Positions 9,334 to 18,087 of a DNA stretch of 64,000 nt are shown one piece after another. Position 1 is the first letter of the stretch; every line of letters starts with the position of its first letter. The translations under genes and the position numbers were made by a program. This DNA is from Rhizobium lentis (GTDB lineage Bacteria > Pseudomonadota > Alphaproteobacteria > Rhizobiales > Rhizobiaceae). The DNA is taken from positions 434,001 to 498,000 of the forward strand of contig NZ_CP071455.1 of the NCBI RefSeq assembly GCF_017352135.1, given 5' to 3'. Below the pieces are notes generated by a model. That model saw only the letters and a list, made by a program, of their open reading frames with translations. It searched no databases and had not been told where the DNA came from.

Positions 9334-10280
9334 CCTCCCCCCTCCGCCTTTTCGGCAAACCCTGGATCTGGTCATGGCTTGCCGCCTTCGTGGTCTGGTT
9401 CCTGACGATCATGGTGACGCTCGGCGCCAGCACGCTCGGCCTGTCTCAGGCAGCACTCACTTTCGCGGCCTTCTCGGTGATCGTTGGCATCGGCCAGATG
9501 TTCGTCATCACGCTCGGCCCCGGCAATATCGATCTGTCGGTTCCCGCCACCATGACTCTTGCCGGGACGCTGGCGCTGAAGCTGATGAATGTCGAAAACG
9601 GCTTGATCCTACCTGGACTTCTCGTCGCCATCCTCATCGGCCTCGTCGTCGGCCTCGGCAACTATGCGCTGATCAAGGCGTTGCGCATTCCGCCGATCAT
9701 CGCCACGCTTTCCATGAGCTTCATCGTACAATCCGCAGCGATCTGGACGAACCGCGGCTTACGCATCAAGCCTCCGAGCATTCTTGCGGAGTTCACCACT
9801 TCGACCACGCTCGGTGTGCCCAACGTGGCGATCGTCGCGCTCCTCATCTCGCTGCTGGCCTGGTTCCTGCTCGAAAAGACGATCTACGGGCGCTGGATCT
9901 CGGCGATCGGCCAAAGCATGCCGGCCGCACGCATGGCCGGCATTCCGGTCGACGGCACACGCTTCGTCACCTACCTCTTCTGCGCCGTGCTCGCATCCAT
10001 CGCGGGCTATCTGCTCGCCTGCTTCTCCGGCGGCGCGGCGCTCAACATGGGCTCGGAATATCTGCTGACTTCGATTGCCGTCGTCGTGATCGGCGGCACG
10101 GCGGTCGCCGGCGGCGATTCCAACGTGCCGGGCATATGGGGCGCATCGCTTTTCATGTTCCTGGTCGTCTCCATGCTTAACACCTACGGGGTCGGCGCGG
10201 GCATCCGCCTCATCATGACCGGCCTCATCATCATCAGCGTCATCATGCTCGCCGGCGGCCGCCGGGCCGGCATGCGATAA
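9330..10280 (+). CDS. Sugar ABC transporter permease 2 (RbsC family)
   Basis: This is a 316-residue permease of the same family as the preceding gene. The conserved block is LGPGNIDLSVPATMTLAGTLALKLM, followed by VIGGTAVAGGDSNVPGIWGASLFMFLVVSMLN near the C-terminus. Its ATG overlaps the stop codon of permease 1. Two different permease genes are usual where the transporter is a heterodimer. The stop at 10280 is followed after 14 bp by the SMP-30 gene on the same strand, which makes a five-gene catabolic operon likely. Confidence 0.92.
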   Translation: MTSPLRLFGKPWIWSWLAAFVVWFLTIMVTLGASTLGLSQAALTFAAFSVIVGIGQMFVITLGPGNIDLSVPATMTLAGTLALKLMNVENGLILPGLLVAILIGLVVGLGNYALIKALRIPPIIATLSMSFIVQSAAIWTNRGLRIKPPSILAEFTTSTTLGVPNVAIVALLISLLAWFLLEKTIYGRWISAIGQSMPAARMAGIPVDGTRFVTYLFCAVLASIAGYLLACFSGGAALNMGSEYLLTSIAVVVIGGTAVAGGDSNVPGIWGASLFMFLVVSMLNTYGVGAGIRLIMTGLIIISVIMLAGGRRAGMR

Positions 10281-10294
10281 ACGGGAAGACCGCC

Positions 10295-11209
10295 ATGGCC
10301 GAGGCCAGCATCTACGAAATCCACGACCCGCGCTTCCGGCAGTTGATCGTCACCAGCGCCGGCCTCGACCAACTCTATTCACGCTGCCGCTGGGCGGAGG
10401 GTCCTGTCTGGTTCAACGATGCGAACCAGCTTCTGTGGAGCGACATTCCAAACCAGCGCATGCTGCGATGGACGCCCGAGGGCGGCGTGTCCATCTACCG
10501 GCAGCCATCCAACTTCACCAACGGCCACACGCGCGATCGCCAGGGCCGGCTCGTCTCCTGCGAACATGGCGGGCGCCGCGTCACGCGCACCGAGATCGAC
10601 GGCTCGATCACCGTGCTCGCCGACCGTTTCGAGGGCGCGCGGCTCAACTCGCCGAACGACGTGGTGGTGAAATCGGACGGCACGATCTGGTTCACCGATC
10701 CCACCTACGGTATCATGTCGAATTATGAAGGCTACCAGGCCGAGCCCGAGCAGGCGACGCGCAACGTCTACCGGCTCGATCCGGCAACCGGCGAGCTTGC
10801 CGCTGTCGTCACGGATTTCATCCAGCCGAACGGCCTCGCTTTCTCACCTGATGAAACGATCCTTTATGTCGCGGACTCGGCAGCAAGCCACGACGAAAGC
10901 CTGCCGCGTCACATCCGCGCCTTCGACGTGGTCGACGGCAGCAGGCTCACAAACGGCCGCGTCTTCTGCCACATCGACACCGGCATTCCGGACGGCATCC
11001 GGACCGACGTGAACGGCAACCTTTGGTCCAGTGCCGGTGACGGCGTGCACTGCTTTGATCCGTCAGGCAAGCTGATCGGCAAGATCCGCGTCCCTCAGAC
11101 CGTAGCCAACCTGACCTTCGGCGGCCCCGGACGCAACCGTCTGTTCATAGCGGCAACGCGCTCACTCTATTCCCTCTATGTTGCCACGACTGGCGCCCAA
11201 AGACCGTAA
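10295..11209 (+). CDS. SMP-30/gluconolactonase/LRE family lactonase
   Basis: This is a 304-residue six-bladed beta-propeller of the SMP-30/gluconolactonase family. Metal-site signatures are visible: WAEGPVWF (the metal-binding Glu), SPNDVVVKSDGTIWFTDPTYG (Asn and Asp), and ILYVADSAASHDES (Asp). These enzymes hydrolyse sugar lactones to the aldonic acid. No signal peptide is seen, so it should act in the cytoplasm. Placement as the last gene of the ABC sugar operon suggests it opens the lactone formed when the imported sugar is oxidised. No dehydrogenase is encoded beside it, so the exact sugar is open. Confidence 0.9.
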   Translation: MAEASIYEIHDPRFRQLIVTSAGLDQLYSRCRWAEGPVWFNDANQLLWSDIPNQRMLRWTPEGGVSIYRQPSNFTNGHTRDRQGRLVSCEHGGRRVTRTEIDGSITVLADRFEGARLNSPNDVVVKSDGTIWFTDPTYGIMSNYEGYQAEPEQATRNVYRLDPATGELAAVVTDFIQPNGLAFSPDETILYVADSAASHDESLPRHIRAFDVVDGSRLTNGRVFCHIDTGIPDGIRTDVNGNLWSSAGDGVHCFDPSGKLIGKIRVPQTVANLTFGGPGRNRLFIAATRSLYSLYVATTGAQRP

Positions 11210-11210
11210 G

Positions 11211-11520
11211 CACCTTGATGCCGTTCTGCTTGAAGGCTTAGACGGCGCGGGCCATCCGGTCGATTTCGTCACGCCGGTTGGCGAATGGGATGTCGGCATC
11301 GAGATTGCCTTCTGCTAGACCGCTCATGCTTGCGGTGATCTCGCCGATCGGCTTTGCGGTCACGCGGGCGCCAAAAACAGCGGCGACGATCAACGTTATA
11401 ATGGTCAACAGACCGCCACCGAGATTGACGTATAGGACGAGGCAGCGGAGGCATCGGCCTCTTCCTCAGCCTTCGTCGCCATCGCCTTGGCCGAGTCCGC
11501 ACCTTCGATTGGGATAGCGA
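11211..11520 (-). pseudogene. Remnant of a methyl-accepting chemotaxis protein (HAMP region)
   Basis: On the minus strand the stretch encodes a membrane segment and HAMP domain: LLTIITLIVAAVFGARVTAKP, then IGEITASMSGLAEGNLDADIP and RRDEIDRMARAV, followed by a stop and then AFKQNGIKVL in the same frame. In intact rhizobial receptors this last part reads through as ARAVEAFKQN, so a stop has replaced one codon. Upstream, GADSAKAMATKAEEEADASAASSYT lies in another frame, which shows a frameshift. The periplasmic sensor and the signalling domains are absent. It is a decayed fragment with no expected function. Confidence 0.7.
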
Positions 11521-11598
11521 GCGCAGGATGTGGATATGACAGCTGGCTCGCTCTGTGTCGCATCCGCCGATCGCGGAACGTCTTCTCGACGACCGGGA

Positions 11599-12183
11599 TT
11601 ATTCCCTTGATATGACCGTGACCTGCAGCGCATCGAGGATGAGGCCGAGCGCCGACAGGCGGGGCAGATCCAATGCGGGGCTATCCGCCTCAAGGCCGGC
11701 GGTGGCGCGGTCATAAACGGCAACACATTGCTTGTTGGTGATCCGCGACATGTAGAGAATGCCGTCGAAATCGGTGCGATCGTAGATGTCCTGGCTGAGC
11801 CGGCGTCCGCTCGCCTGCGCCCGTGCCCGAACGGCATCCGTCGAGACACCGAGCAGGTTTGCGCCTTCGTAGCGCAGGTCGAGCAGGAAAAGCGGGCCCG
11901 GGTTTCGGACGGCGGCGATCGAATAGCGGTCGAACTCCTCCTGGAATATCACTCGCTCGGCCTTGCCTTGAAAGCGGTCGCGAACAATCGTTTCCGCCAC
12001 CGCGGTCATGGGGTCCTGAGCGAGGTAGAGCAGCTGGAACTTGTCTTTGGGGCTCGAAAACCGCGACTTGCCGAAACCCATGCCGAGCGGCGTTCCGGCA
12101 TGGGCGCGCGCGATGATCCTGACATAGTCGGTGACATCAGCCCGGACGGCGAGGCGCTGAAGGATAGTTTTGTCGAGTTTCAT
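11599..12183 (-). CDS. RES-domain toxin of a RES/Xre toxin-antitoxin system
   Basis: This is a 194-residue RES-domain protein. Members characterised elsewhere degrade or modify NAD+ and are bacteriostatic when not bound by the antitoxin. The family's core residues are visible: Arg in KSRFSSP, Glu in DPMTAVAETIVRDRF and Ser in DGILYMSR. The start at 12183 lies four bases inside the antitoxin stop (ATGA overlap), so translation is coupled with the antitoxin made first, the usual order for this family. A longer open frame extends upstream but only as an antisense-frame extension through the antitoxin gene. Confidence 0.87.
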   Translation of the reverse strand: MKLDKTILQRLAVRADVTDYVRIIARAHAGTPLGMGFGKSRFSSPKDKFQLLYLAQDPMTAVAETIVRDRFQGKAERVIFQEEFDRYSIAAVRNPGPLFLLDLRYEGANLLGVSTDAVRARAQASGRRLSQDIYDRTDFDGILYMSRITNKQCVAVYDRATAGLEADSPALDLPRLSALGLILDALQVTVISRE

Positions 12184-12902
12184 TGCGTGGCGAAATAGGT
12201 CTGAGCCGCGTCGATGATCTCGTCCGCGCGATCCTGTTTCAGGAGGTCGATGGGCCTGCGGCCGCCCAACATGGGGTTCGGCTGGCAAAGCCACAGCCAT
12301 GCCACCCGCTGATTGGACACGAGAGCGGCGACCGTTGCTATGCCCCTTGCGGGACGCCCGTCGATGAATTGTTCGATCGGATAGACGTGCTTTCTCGTTC
12401 CCTTCAACAGTGCGATCACCTCGCCGGCATGCTGCCAGCGATTGAGCGTGGAGCGCGCAATTCCAAAATCGCGCTGGAGTTCGCTGGCGCCGGCAACCGG
12501 CCCGGCCCAATCCTCAAGCCTGCGGGCGACCGCAAGCTCGCCCAGCAACCGCGCGCCCTCCTCGACTGTCACGATCTTCCCGAGTCCTTCGCCGGCGGAG
12601 GGCTCCACGGTTTTCGGAATCTCGAGCGCGATCTTGCCGCCGGCAGCCGCATCGCCGAACGTCTCCACCAGGCCACGAATGCGGCGGGCAAGTTCGCCCT
12701 GGCGCTTGCTAAGCTCGCGCCGCACGCTGACGGGAAGATCGACGATGGCCGCAGCCGCCGCACCCGCAATACTGGCCGACAGGGCCACCGAGCCGGCCTC
12801 GAATGCGGCGTCGGCTTTCAGCGCGTCGGCAACTTTGGCGGCGACGCGGTCGGCAACCCTTGCCTGACGGGCACGATGCAGCCGCGCCTCAGAACCAACC
12901 AT
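12180..12902 (-). CDS. Xre/MbcA/ParS-type antitoxin
   Basis: This is a 240-residue antitoxin partner of the RES toxin. The C-terminus has the toxin-binding domain typical of the family (NPMLGGRRPIDLLKQDRADEIIDAAQTYF). A helix-turn-helix-like block precedes it (ELQRDFGIARSTLNRWQHAGEVIALLKGTRKHVYP). The N-terminal 100 residues are Ala-rich and helical and make this protein longer than the usual 130-160 residue antitoxins, so it may carry an additional N-terminal region. Two direct repeats upstream (12951-12966) are candidate autoregulatory sites. Confidence 0.82.
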   Translation of the reverse strand: MVGSEARLHRARQARVADRVAAKVADALKADAAFEAGSVALSASIAGAAAAAIVDLPVSVRRELSKRQGELARRIRGLVETFGDAAAGGKIALEIPKTVEPSAGEGLGKIVTVEEGARLLGELAVARRLEDWAGPVAGASELQRDFGIARSTLNRWQHAGEVIALLKGTRKHVYPIEQFIDGRPARGIATVAALVSNQRVAWLWLCQPNPMLGGRRPIDLLKQDRADEIIDAAQTYFATQ

Positions 12903-12950
12903 GACACTATCTCCGTTCTTACAGAAACTGATATAGTCTCAAATAGCCAA

Positions 12951-12966
12951 TTTGTCCAGTTTGTCC
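12951..12966. promoter_or_regulatory. Direct repeats, candidate antitoxin operator
   Basis: TTTGTCC occurs twice with a 9-bp period (12951-12957 and 12960-12966), about 50-65 bp upstream of the antitoxin start at 12902. Toxin-antitoxin operons are usually repressed by their own products at repeats in this position. The role is inferred from position only. Confidence 0.4.
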
Positions 12967-12996
12967 CACTTTAGCGCCGCCACGGACTGAGCGTGA

Positions 12997-15900
12997 TCAG
13001 CCCTTTCGCAGCCTCCAGCTCCTGACTTCGAAGGGCATGATGTCGGCGGGGCCTTTGCGTTCCATCGGCTCTTCGAGAATGCTGAGCGGCTGTGACGCCG
13101 TCCATCCGGAAGGCAGGGCAAGCGAAAGACGGCCACGCCGGCCGGCCGGTTCGTAGAGGCGCAGGATCAGGCCCTCGCCCTCCTCCGCCGGTTTCAGGCC
13201 GGAGAAGGCGACGGGGGTCCCCTCGACGCCAATCGGCGCGAAACTGCCGGCGGAGAGGCCGCTGGCTTCGGCCGTCACCAGCGGCTGGTTGAGATCGAGC
13301 GCCTCGTCAAGGACGCCGCCTTCATGCCAGGCGCCCTCATGCGGCATCAGCGCGTAGGTGAAGCTCTGCTCGCCTTCGTCGGCGAGCGGATCGGGATAGA
13401 TCGGCCCGCGCACCAGGCTCATGCCGATCACATTGCCGCGGGCGCTGTGGCCGTATTTGGCATTGTTGAGGAGCGCCACGCCGAAGCCCGGCTCGCTGAG
13501 ATCGACGAAGCGATGGGCGGCAGCCTCGAACATCGCCTGTTCCCAGGAGGTATTCGTGTGCGTAGCCCGCTCGACCACGCCGAAGGCGCATTCGAAGGTC
13601 GCCTTGCGGGCCTGCACGCCGACCGGGTTCAGGGTGCGCAGCAGGGTTCGGCGGTCGTGCCAATCGATCGTCGTTTCGATATCGAGCCGCCTGGCGTTGG
13701 CGGTCAGCACATAGATCTGCGTGACGCTCGAATTCCGGTAGCGGTGGACGACGCGGATCGCCGCACGATGCGGGCCGTTTTCGACGAGGCTGATGCTTTC
13801 GGGCGCTTCAAGACGCACACCTTTCTCGGCATAATCGGCATCGACATCCCAGGCGTCCCAGTTGCGCGGCTTGTCGGCCGGATAGACCCAGAGCTGGTTG
13901 GCGGAGCCATCGACCGCCTCGCGGCCGCTTGCCTTGTGAATAAGGCTGGCAACGGCGCCATCCTTGCCGATGACGACCGAGAGATGATCGTTTTCAAACC
14001 GATCGGAACTTGCCTTGAGTCCACCCGCTGGCTGCAACGTGCGCCTGTCGAAGACGGCAATGGACAAGGGAGCGACGATCTCAGCGGCCGAAAGTGCCGT
14101 GCCGTCGGCAAGTCTGGCGCTTACTGGTCTGGCCGCTAGCGACGGATTGACGACAATGAGCGCATCAGAGACCCCGCCCTTCGGCAGATTGGTCGAGAGC
14201 GCCTGCAATGCCTTTGCCTGCTCGGCCTTGGCATGGTCGATGACGCCGCCGAGCTCCTGCTCCGCATCCTGGTAGACCTCGCGGATGCTCGAACCCGGCA
14301 GGATGTCGTGGAACTCGTTCTTCAGCACCACGCGCCAATCCGCTTCCAGGCTGCGGGGCTTGTCGGCGCCGAGCATATGGGCGAGCGAAGCGAGCGTCTC
14401 AGCGGTGATCAGCGCGCGTTCGGCGTGGCGGTGCTTGCGCTTGACGCCGCTTTGTGACGTCAGCGTCGCGCGATGCAGCTCGAGATATATTTCGCCATCC
14501 CAGACGGGAAGCTTCTTTTCCCTAGCGGTCTGGTGCGCCTGCTCGTAGAAGCCTTTGACGGTGCCCCAGCGCGCCTGCGGGATGGCGGGGAAATCGCGCA
14601 GTTGCACTTCGCGCTCCACCATCTCGGGCGTGACCCCACCGCCGCCGTCACCGTAGCCGACGGCCAGAAGCGAGGCATGATGCTGCGTCTTGCCGCGGAA
14701 ATTCTTCCATGTCGGCAGGTAACAATCCGGCTGCACGAAGCCGTTATAGCCCTGCATGGGATTGTCGAATGTGTGGGTCAGCACGCGGCTGCCGTCGAGA
14801 CCTTTCCACCAGAAGAAATCAGAGGGGATGTGGTTGGTCTCGCTCCAGTTGACTTTGATTGTGAAGAAACTGTCGATGCCGCCCTGTTTCAGGATCTGCG
14901 GCAGCGCGCCTGAGAAGCCGAAGCAATCCGGCAGCCAGCAGACCGTGTGGCGCGTGCCAAAAGTCTTCTCGAAATAACGCTGGCCATAGAGCACCTGGCG
15001 GACGAGGCTTTCGCCGGTCGGCATGTTGGTGTCGGGCTCGACCCACATGCCGCCGACCGTTTCCCACTTTCCTTCCGCGACCTTCTTCTTGATGCGCTCG
15101 AGAAGCTCGGGATCGTCCTCTTCCATCTGCGCGTAATAATGGGCGGTCGACTGGTTGAAGCGGAAATCCTCGGAGCGTTCCATCAGCGAAAGCGCCGTAT
15201 TGAAGGTTCGCCGCATCTTTCGCCGCGTTTCTCGATAGGGCCAGAGCCAGGCGAGATCGATATGGGCATGGCCCGTCAGCACCAGTTCTCCATTCGGGGG
15301 GAAGCGCTTCTGCAGCTCCTTCAGCCGCGCCGTCAGCGCCTCAAAGGCGGCAGCCGCCGAAGCACTCTGCTCTTCGGAGAGACCCGCCGGATCGGATACA
15401 AGCTCCGGCAGTTCCCAGATCTTCTGCTGCATGACGGCATCAGCGGTGCGGGAGATGTAAGCCGCCGTATCCGACGGCCAGTCGAGACTGCGCAGCGTCC
15501 GCTCGGCGGCCTCCACCAGATGCGGCACGACCTCATGATCGCCGAGCGCGCCGACCGATTCGGCGACCTGCTTCAGAAGAAGATGCAGGCGGTGGACGGC
15601 ACCGTCGAGCCAGATCAGCCGGGCCTTGTTGAGCCTCGGCGCCCGGTTCGGCTCGCCGAAAGGAAAACGGGCGACGCTTTCCGTCGAAATCGAGAAGCGG
15701 CGGCCCTTCACCGGAAATTCCTGGTGGTAGGGATCGAGACCGAATGTTTCGCTCTCGCCGTCGGGATAGCTGAGCATAATCAGGCTCTCACCGCCGAGAT
15801 CTAGCTGCAGGCGAATATTTTCAAGCGGCCAGCTCTGCGGCGCTTCAGCACTCGCAGCAAAATGCACCACGCCCTGACGATGCGGCCAGTCCTGCTGATG

Positions 15901-16023
15901 GGCGATCGGCTCGCCCTCGAAGGTCCAGCCATCGATCGGGCTGCTATACCGGTCCCGCCAATGCGCGAGCTCGGCGATACGGACCTTCAGACTGTCGTGG
16001 CGTTGGGCGATGGTGAGCGGCAT
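12997..16023 (-). CDS. GH38 alpha-mannosidase
   Basis: This is a 1008-residue glycoside hydrolase family 38 alpha-mannosidase, within the usual length for bacterial members. The catalytic domain has the zinc motif ELVLTGHAHIDLAWLWPYRE (His and Asp ligands) and the nucleophile motif VCWLPDCFGFSGALPQIL, where Asp is expected to attack the mannoside. The helical middle domain (KNEFHDILPGSSIREVYQDA) and the C-terminal beta domains are present. There is no signal peptide, so it probably degrades imported mannosides in the cytoplasm. It has no co-directional partner; the sugar transporter upstream is the nearest possible supplier of substrate. Confidence 0.94.
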   Translation of the reverse strand: MPLTIAQRHDSLKVRIAELAHWRDRYSSPIDGWTFEGEPIAHQQDWPHRQGVVHFAASAEAPQSWPLENIRLQLDLGGESLIMLSYPDGESETFGLDPYHQEFPVKGRRFSISTESVARFPFGEPNRAPRLNKARLIWLDGAVHRLHLLLKQVAESVGALGDHEVVPHLVEAAERTLRSLDWPSDTAAYISRTADAVMQQKIWELPELVSDPAGLSEEQSASAAAAFEALTARLKELQKRFPPNGELVLTGHAHIDLAWLWPYRETRRKMRRTFNTALSLMERSEDFRFNQSTAHYYAQMEEDDPELLERIKKKVAEGKWETVGGMWVEPDTNMPTGESLVRQVLYGQRYFEKTFGTRHTVCWLPDCFGFSGALPQILKQGGIDSFFTIKVNWSETNHIPSDFFWWKGLDGSRVLTHTFDNPMQGYNGFVQPDCYLPTWKNFRGKTQHHASLLAVGYGDGGGGVTPEMVEREVQLRDFPAIPQARWGTVKGFYEQAHQTAREKKLPVWDGEIYLELHRATLTSQSGVKRKHRHAERALITAETLASLAHMLGADKPRSLEADWRVVLKNEFHDILPGSSIREVYQDAEQELGGVIDHAKAEQAKALQALSTNLPKGGVSDALIVVNPSLAARPVSARLADGTALSAAEIVAPLSIAVFDRRTLQPAGGLKASSDRFENDHLSVVIGKDGAVASLIHKASGREAVDGSANQLWVYPADKPRNWDAWDVDADYAEKGVRLEAPESISLVENGPHRAAIRVVHRYRNSSVTQIYVLTANARRLDIETTIDWHDRRTLLRTLNPVGVQARKATFECAFGVVERATHTNTSWEQAMFEAAAHRFVDLSEPGFGVALLNNAKYGHSARGNVIGMSLVRGPIYPDPLADEGEQSFTYALMPHEGAWHEGGVLDEALDLNQPLVTAEASGLSAGSFAPIGVEGTPVAFSGLKPAEEGEGLILRLYEPAGRRGRLSLALPSGWTASQPLSILEEPMERKGPADIMPFEVRSWRLRKG

Positions 16024-16458
16024 GGCTTATCCTGTTGAAAAATCGGCGGCGCGCGATCGGGAATCCTGGCTTTGGGAGACGAAGATGATGCGATAGGGAT
16101 CGCGAATGCCGGCCCCTCCTCCCAGCGGGATCCTGCCGATGCTTAGATTAAGTAACTTTGATTTGGCGTCAAGCCGCAAAACATCTTCCTGTCCGAGATC
16201 GCCTAGCTGCTGGTCTAGCGGAACTCTTCGACTGAGGCGGTGTTCAGGAGCCGGAATGTCTGCCCGTCCGATCAGACGAAGCCAGATCAGACATGGTGAG
16301 GGAGTCTCCCAAACGACTCGTTCAGGGGGAGCGGTCACAACCGATCGACGGTGTCGGTTTTACATTGCCATGTCAAACAAGAAAAGGGGCTTTAGATTCA
16401 AGGGGTAAATGGAAAGTGATTTTCCGCTAACGATTTCAATGATACCGATCTCGAGGCG

Positions 16459-16746
16459 TTGCGTCATTCTGGCCGTGCCGCCGAACTCGTGGTGTCCTTT
16501 GAAAAATGGCGAGCCAAATACGACTGCATGGACGCATCGATGATCAGCCAGATGAAGGCCCCGGCGGTCTCGTCAGCGAGGTCGGCAAGCTGCAGAGCGC
16601 CAGCGAAGAGTTTGTCATCGGCTATGACCGCCAGCCCGGAATTCGATCGACATAAACCTCGATGACGGCAGCAAGTGCTACGCCGAGTTTTCCTACACGC
16701 CTCAGCCGGGAAACCAGGTTATCATCAACGATGTGAAATGCATGTG
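16459..16746 (+). pseudogene. Decayed coding remnant, unknown
   Basis: Short protein-like stretches occur in different frames: RAAELVVSFEKWRAKYDC near 16480-16530, VGKLQSASEEFVIGYDRQPG near 16580-16640, and a C-terminal-looking stretch, INLDDGSKCYAEFSY, TPQPGNQVIINDVKCM, ending in a stop at 16746. No single frame joins them. This suggests a frameshifted remnant of one or more genes that I do not recognise. It lies in an otherwise non-coding 1.1-kb gap. Confidence 0.3.
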
Positions 16747-16752
16747 AGAGGG

Positions 16753-17110
16753 TCAAAAGGATGCTACGCGCAATCGGTTTGCTGTTGTTCCTGCACGGTA
16801 GGGCTGGATCATGGAAGATCCTTGCCGGCGCAGCACCCTCGCCTTGATCAGACGTATATAACCACGCCGCAGTGGCGCGATCAGCACGACGAGCGCCATC
16901 TGAACGGCCTGGACTAGGCGAGTGGAGATCACGACCAAGCCAGCACCACAAGCAGGAAGACAAGCGCGCGGAAGACCCGGCTCAGATACAGAGCCCTTCC
17001 CAAAACAAACGCGCCGGCCGAAGATCCCCCGGGGGCAGCATGTCCACCCGCTCGCGGGCGCGGAAAACCAGCGTCCCGAAATCACGCCGAACCAGCTGGT
17101 GGGACATGCC
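16753..17110 (-). pseudogene. Remnants of hydrogenase-4/complex-I-like genes (hyfB end, hyfC start)
   Basis: The minus strand first shows, in one frame, FGTLVFRARERVDMLPPGDLRPARLFW, then in a second frame YLSRVFRALVFLLVVLAWS and a stop. This looks like the C-terminus of a NuoL/HyfB-type subunit. A third frame then gives STRLVQAVQMALVVLIAPL, RRGYIRLIKARVLRRQGS and SMIQPYR. That resembles the N-terminus of HyfC/HycD/NuoH proteins, which have a membrane helix followed by a conserved RAR..RRGPG.LQ.YRD loop. The conserved GPG is replaced and the frame then closes. Two adjacent membrane-subunit genes appear to have decayed here. Confidence 0.5.
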
Positions 17111-17131
17111 TCGGCGGAGCGGACTTAAATC

Positions 17132-17965
17132 TCAATGGGCCATGAATATCGGCATCGTGCTTTCTTCGATCATGCTGCGCGTGACTCCGCCAAAGATCGT
17201 CTGCCGCCAGCGCGGATGGTTATAGGCGCCCATGACGATCAGGTCGGCGGATATGTCAACGGCATGCTGTCGCAGGACTTCGCCTGCCTGTCGTCCGCCG
17301 CTGGCGATGCGGTCCACCTGCACCTTGACGCCGTGACGGGCGAGATAGGCGGCGATGTCGGCGCCCGGCTCCTCGCCGTTCGCGCGCATGCGTGCTACCG
17401 GATCCACCATGGTGACGTAAACGGTGTCGGCCTGCTTCAGCAGATCAAGCGATTGCCGGGTGGCACGTGACGCTTCGTCACTGGAATCCCAGGCCAGTAA
17501 AACCGATCTCGACGCCGCATTCATCGCCCGTGTTCCGCGGTTGATGAGGATCGGGGTCGGCGTCTGGAAGAGAGCTCCATCGATGATGCGTCTGCGGAGC
17601 TGTTCGTCTCGGGCCGCCTGCCGTCCAACCAAAACGACGTCGGCGTAAAGCGCCCTTTCGGCAATGTCTTCATCAGCCCAGGCAAATTCCGTATAGACAT
17701 CCTGGACCTCATAGGAGATTTCGCTTCGGCCGAGGATCGTCTTGAGCTCGTCCGTCTTCTCGGAGAGCGCGTCGATTTCACGCTGGCGCTCCTCGATCCA
17801 GACAGGTGAGATGACATTATAATCTCCGATGAGCGGAGCCGCACCCAGCGCGATCACCAGCGCATTCAGATGCGCGCCGTGTGCTCCGCAAAAGTCGATT
17901 GCCGCTTTCAGGTCTTCCTCGAACTGATCGACGCTGAGGATGCTAAGTACCGTCCTGATGGTCAT
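17132..17965 (-). CDS. Two-domain universal stress protein (UspA family)
   Basis: This is a 277-residue tandem UspA protein. The second domain ends in IVMGAYNHPRWRQTIFGGVTRSMIEESTMPIFMAH, matching the ATP-binding block G-x2-G-x9-G except that Asn replaces the second Gly (GAYN), so nucleotide binding may differ from its two paralogues at 24891 and 40152. The start at 17965 follows GAGGTATATCGAC. It is divergent from the metallo-beta-lactamase gene and shares the FNR/FixK-type box at 18023-18036, centred 64.5 bp upstream. Induction under low oxygen is the likely regulation. Confidence 0.9.
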   Translation of the reverse strand: MTIRTVLSILSVDQFEEDLKAAIDFCGAHGAHLNALVIALGAAPLIGDYNVISPVWIEERQREIDALSEKTDELKTILGRSEISYEVQDVYTEFAWADEDIAERALYADVVLVGRQAARDEQLRRRIIDGALFQTPTPILINRGTRAMNAASRSVLLAWDSSDEASRATRQSLDLLKQADTVYVTMVDPVARMRANGEEPGADIAAYLARHGVKVQVDRIASGGRQAGEVLRQHAVDISADLIVMGAYNHPRWRQTIFGGVTRSMIEESTMPIFMAH

Positions 17966-18022
17966 GTCGATATACCTCGCTGATTGATAACAGAAGCATA
18001 ACCCCCGATATCGGCAAGTTCC

Positions 18023-18036
18023 TTGACCTTCGTCAA
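18023..18036. promoter_or_regulatory. FNR/FixK-type box (divergent, shared)
   Basis: TTGACCTTCGTCAA is a perfect inverted repeat of the TTGAY-N4-RTCAA class. Its centre lies 64.5 bp from the universal stress protein start on the minus strand and 58.5 bp from the nuclease start on the plus strand. At class II spacing (-41.5) it could serve both genes, with leaders of about 20 nt each. Confidence 0.75.
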
Positions 18037-18087
18037 AGCGGTTTCGAATTAAGCCTCGTAGTCTGGCTCCTAACGACAGGAGCAGCC

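Larger units (their letters stand above)
16024..17131. other. Intergenic decayed region
   Basis: This 1.1-kb stretch separates the sugar region from the stress island. I see no intact gene on either strand. It holds the probable promoter of the mannosidase at its left end, an unidentified coding remnant (16459-16746) and hydrogenase-4-like remnants (16753-17110). No transposase or tRNA was seen at this junction. Confidence 0.55.

Noticed and set aside
16158..16172. TTGATTTGGCGTCAA near the alpha-mannosidase promoter
   Set aside because: The halves resemble a FNR/FixK box but the spacer is five bases instead of four, so it does not fit the dimer geometry.
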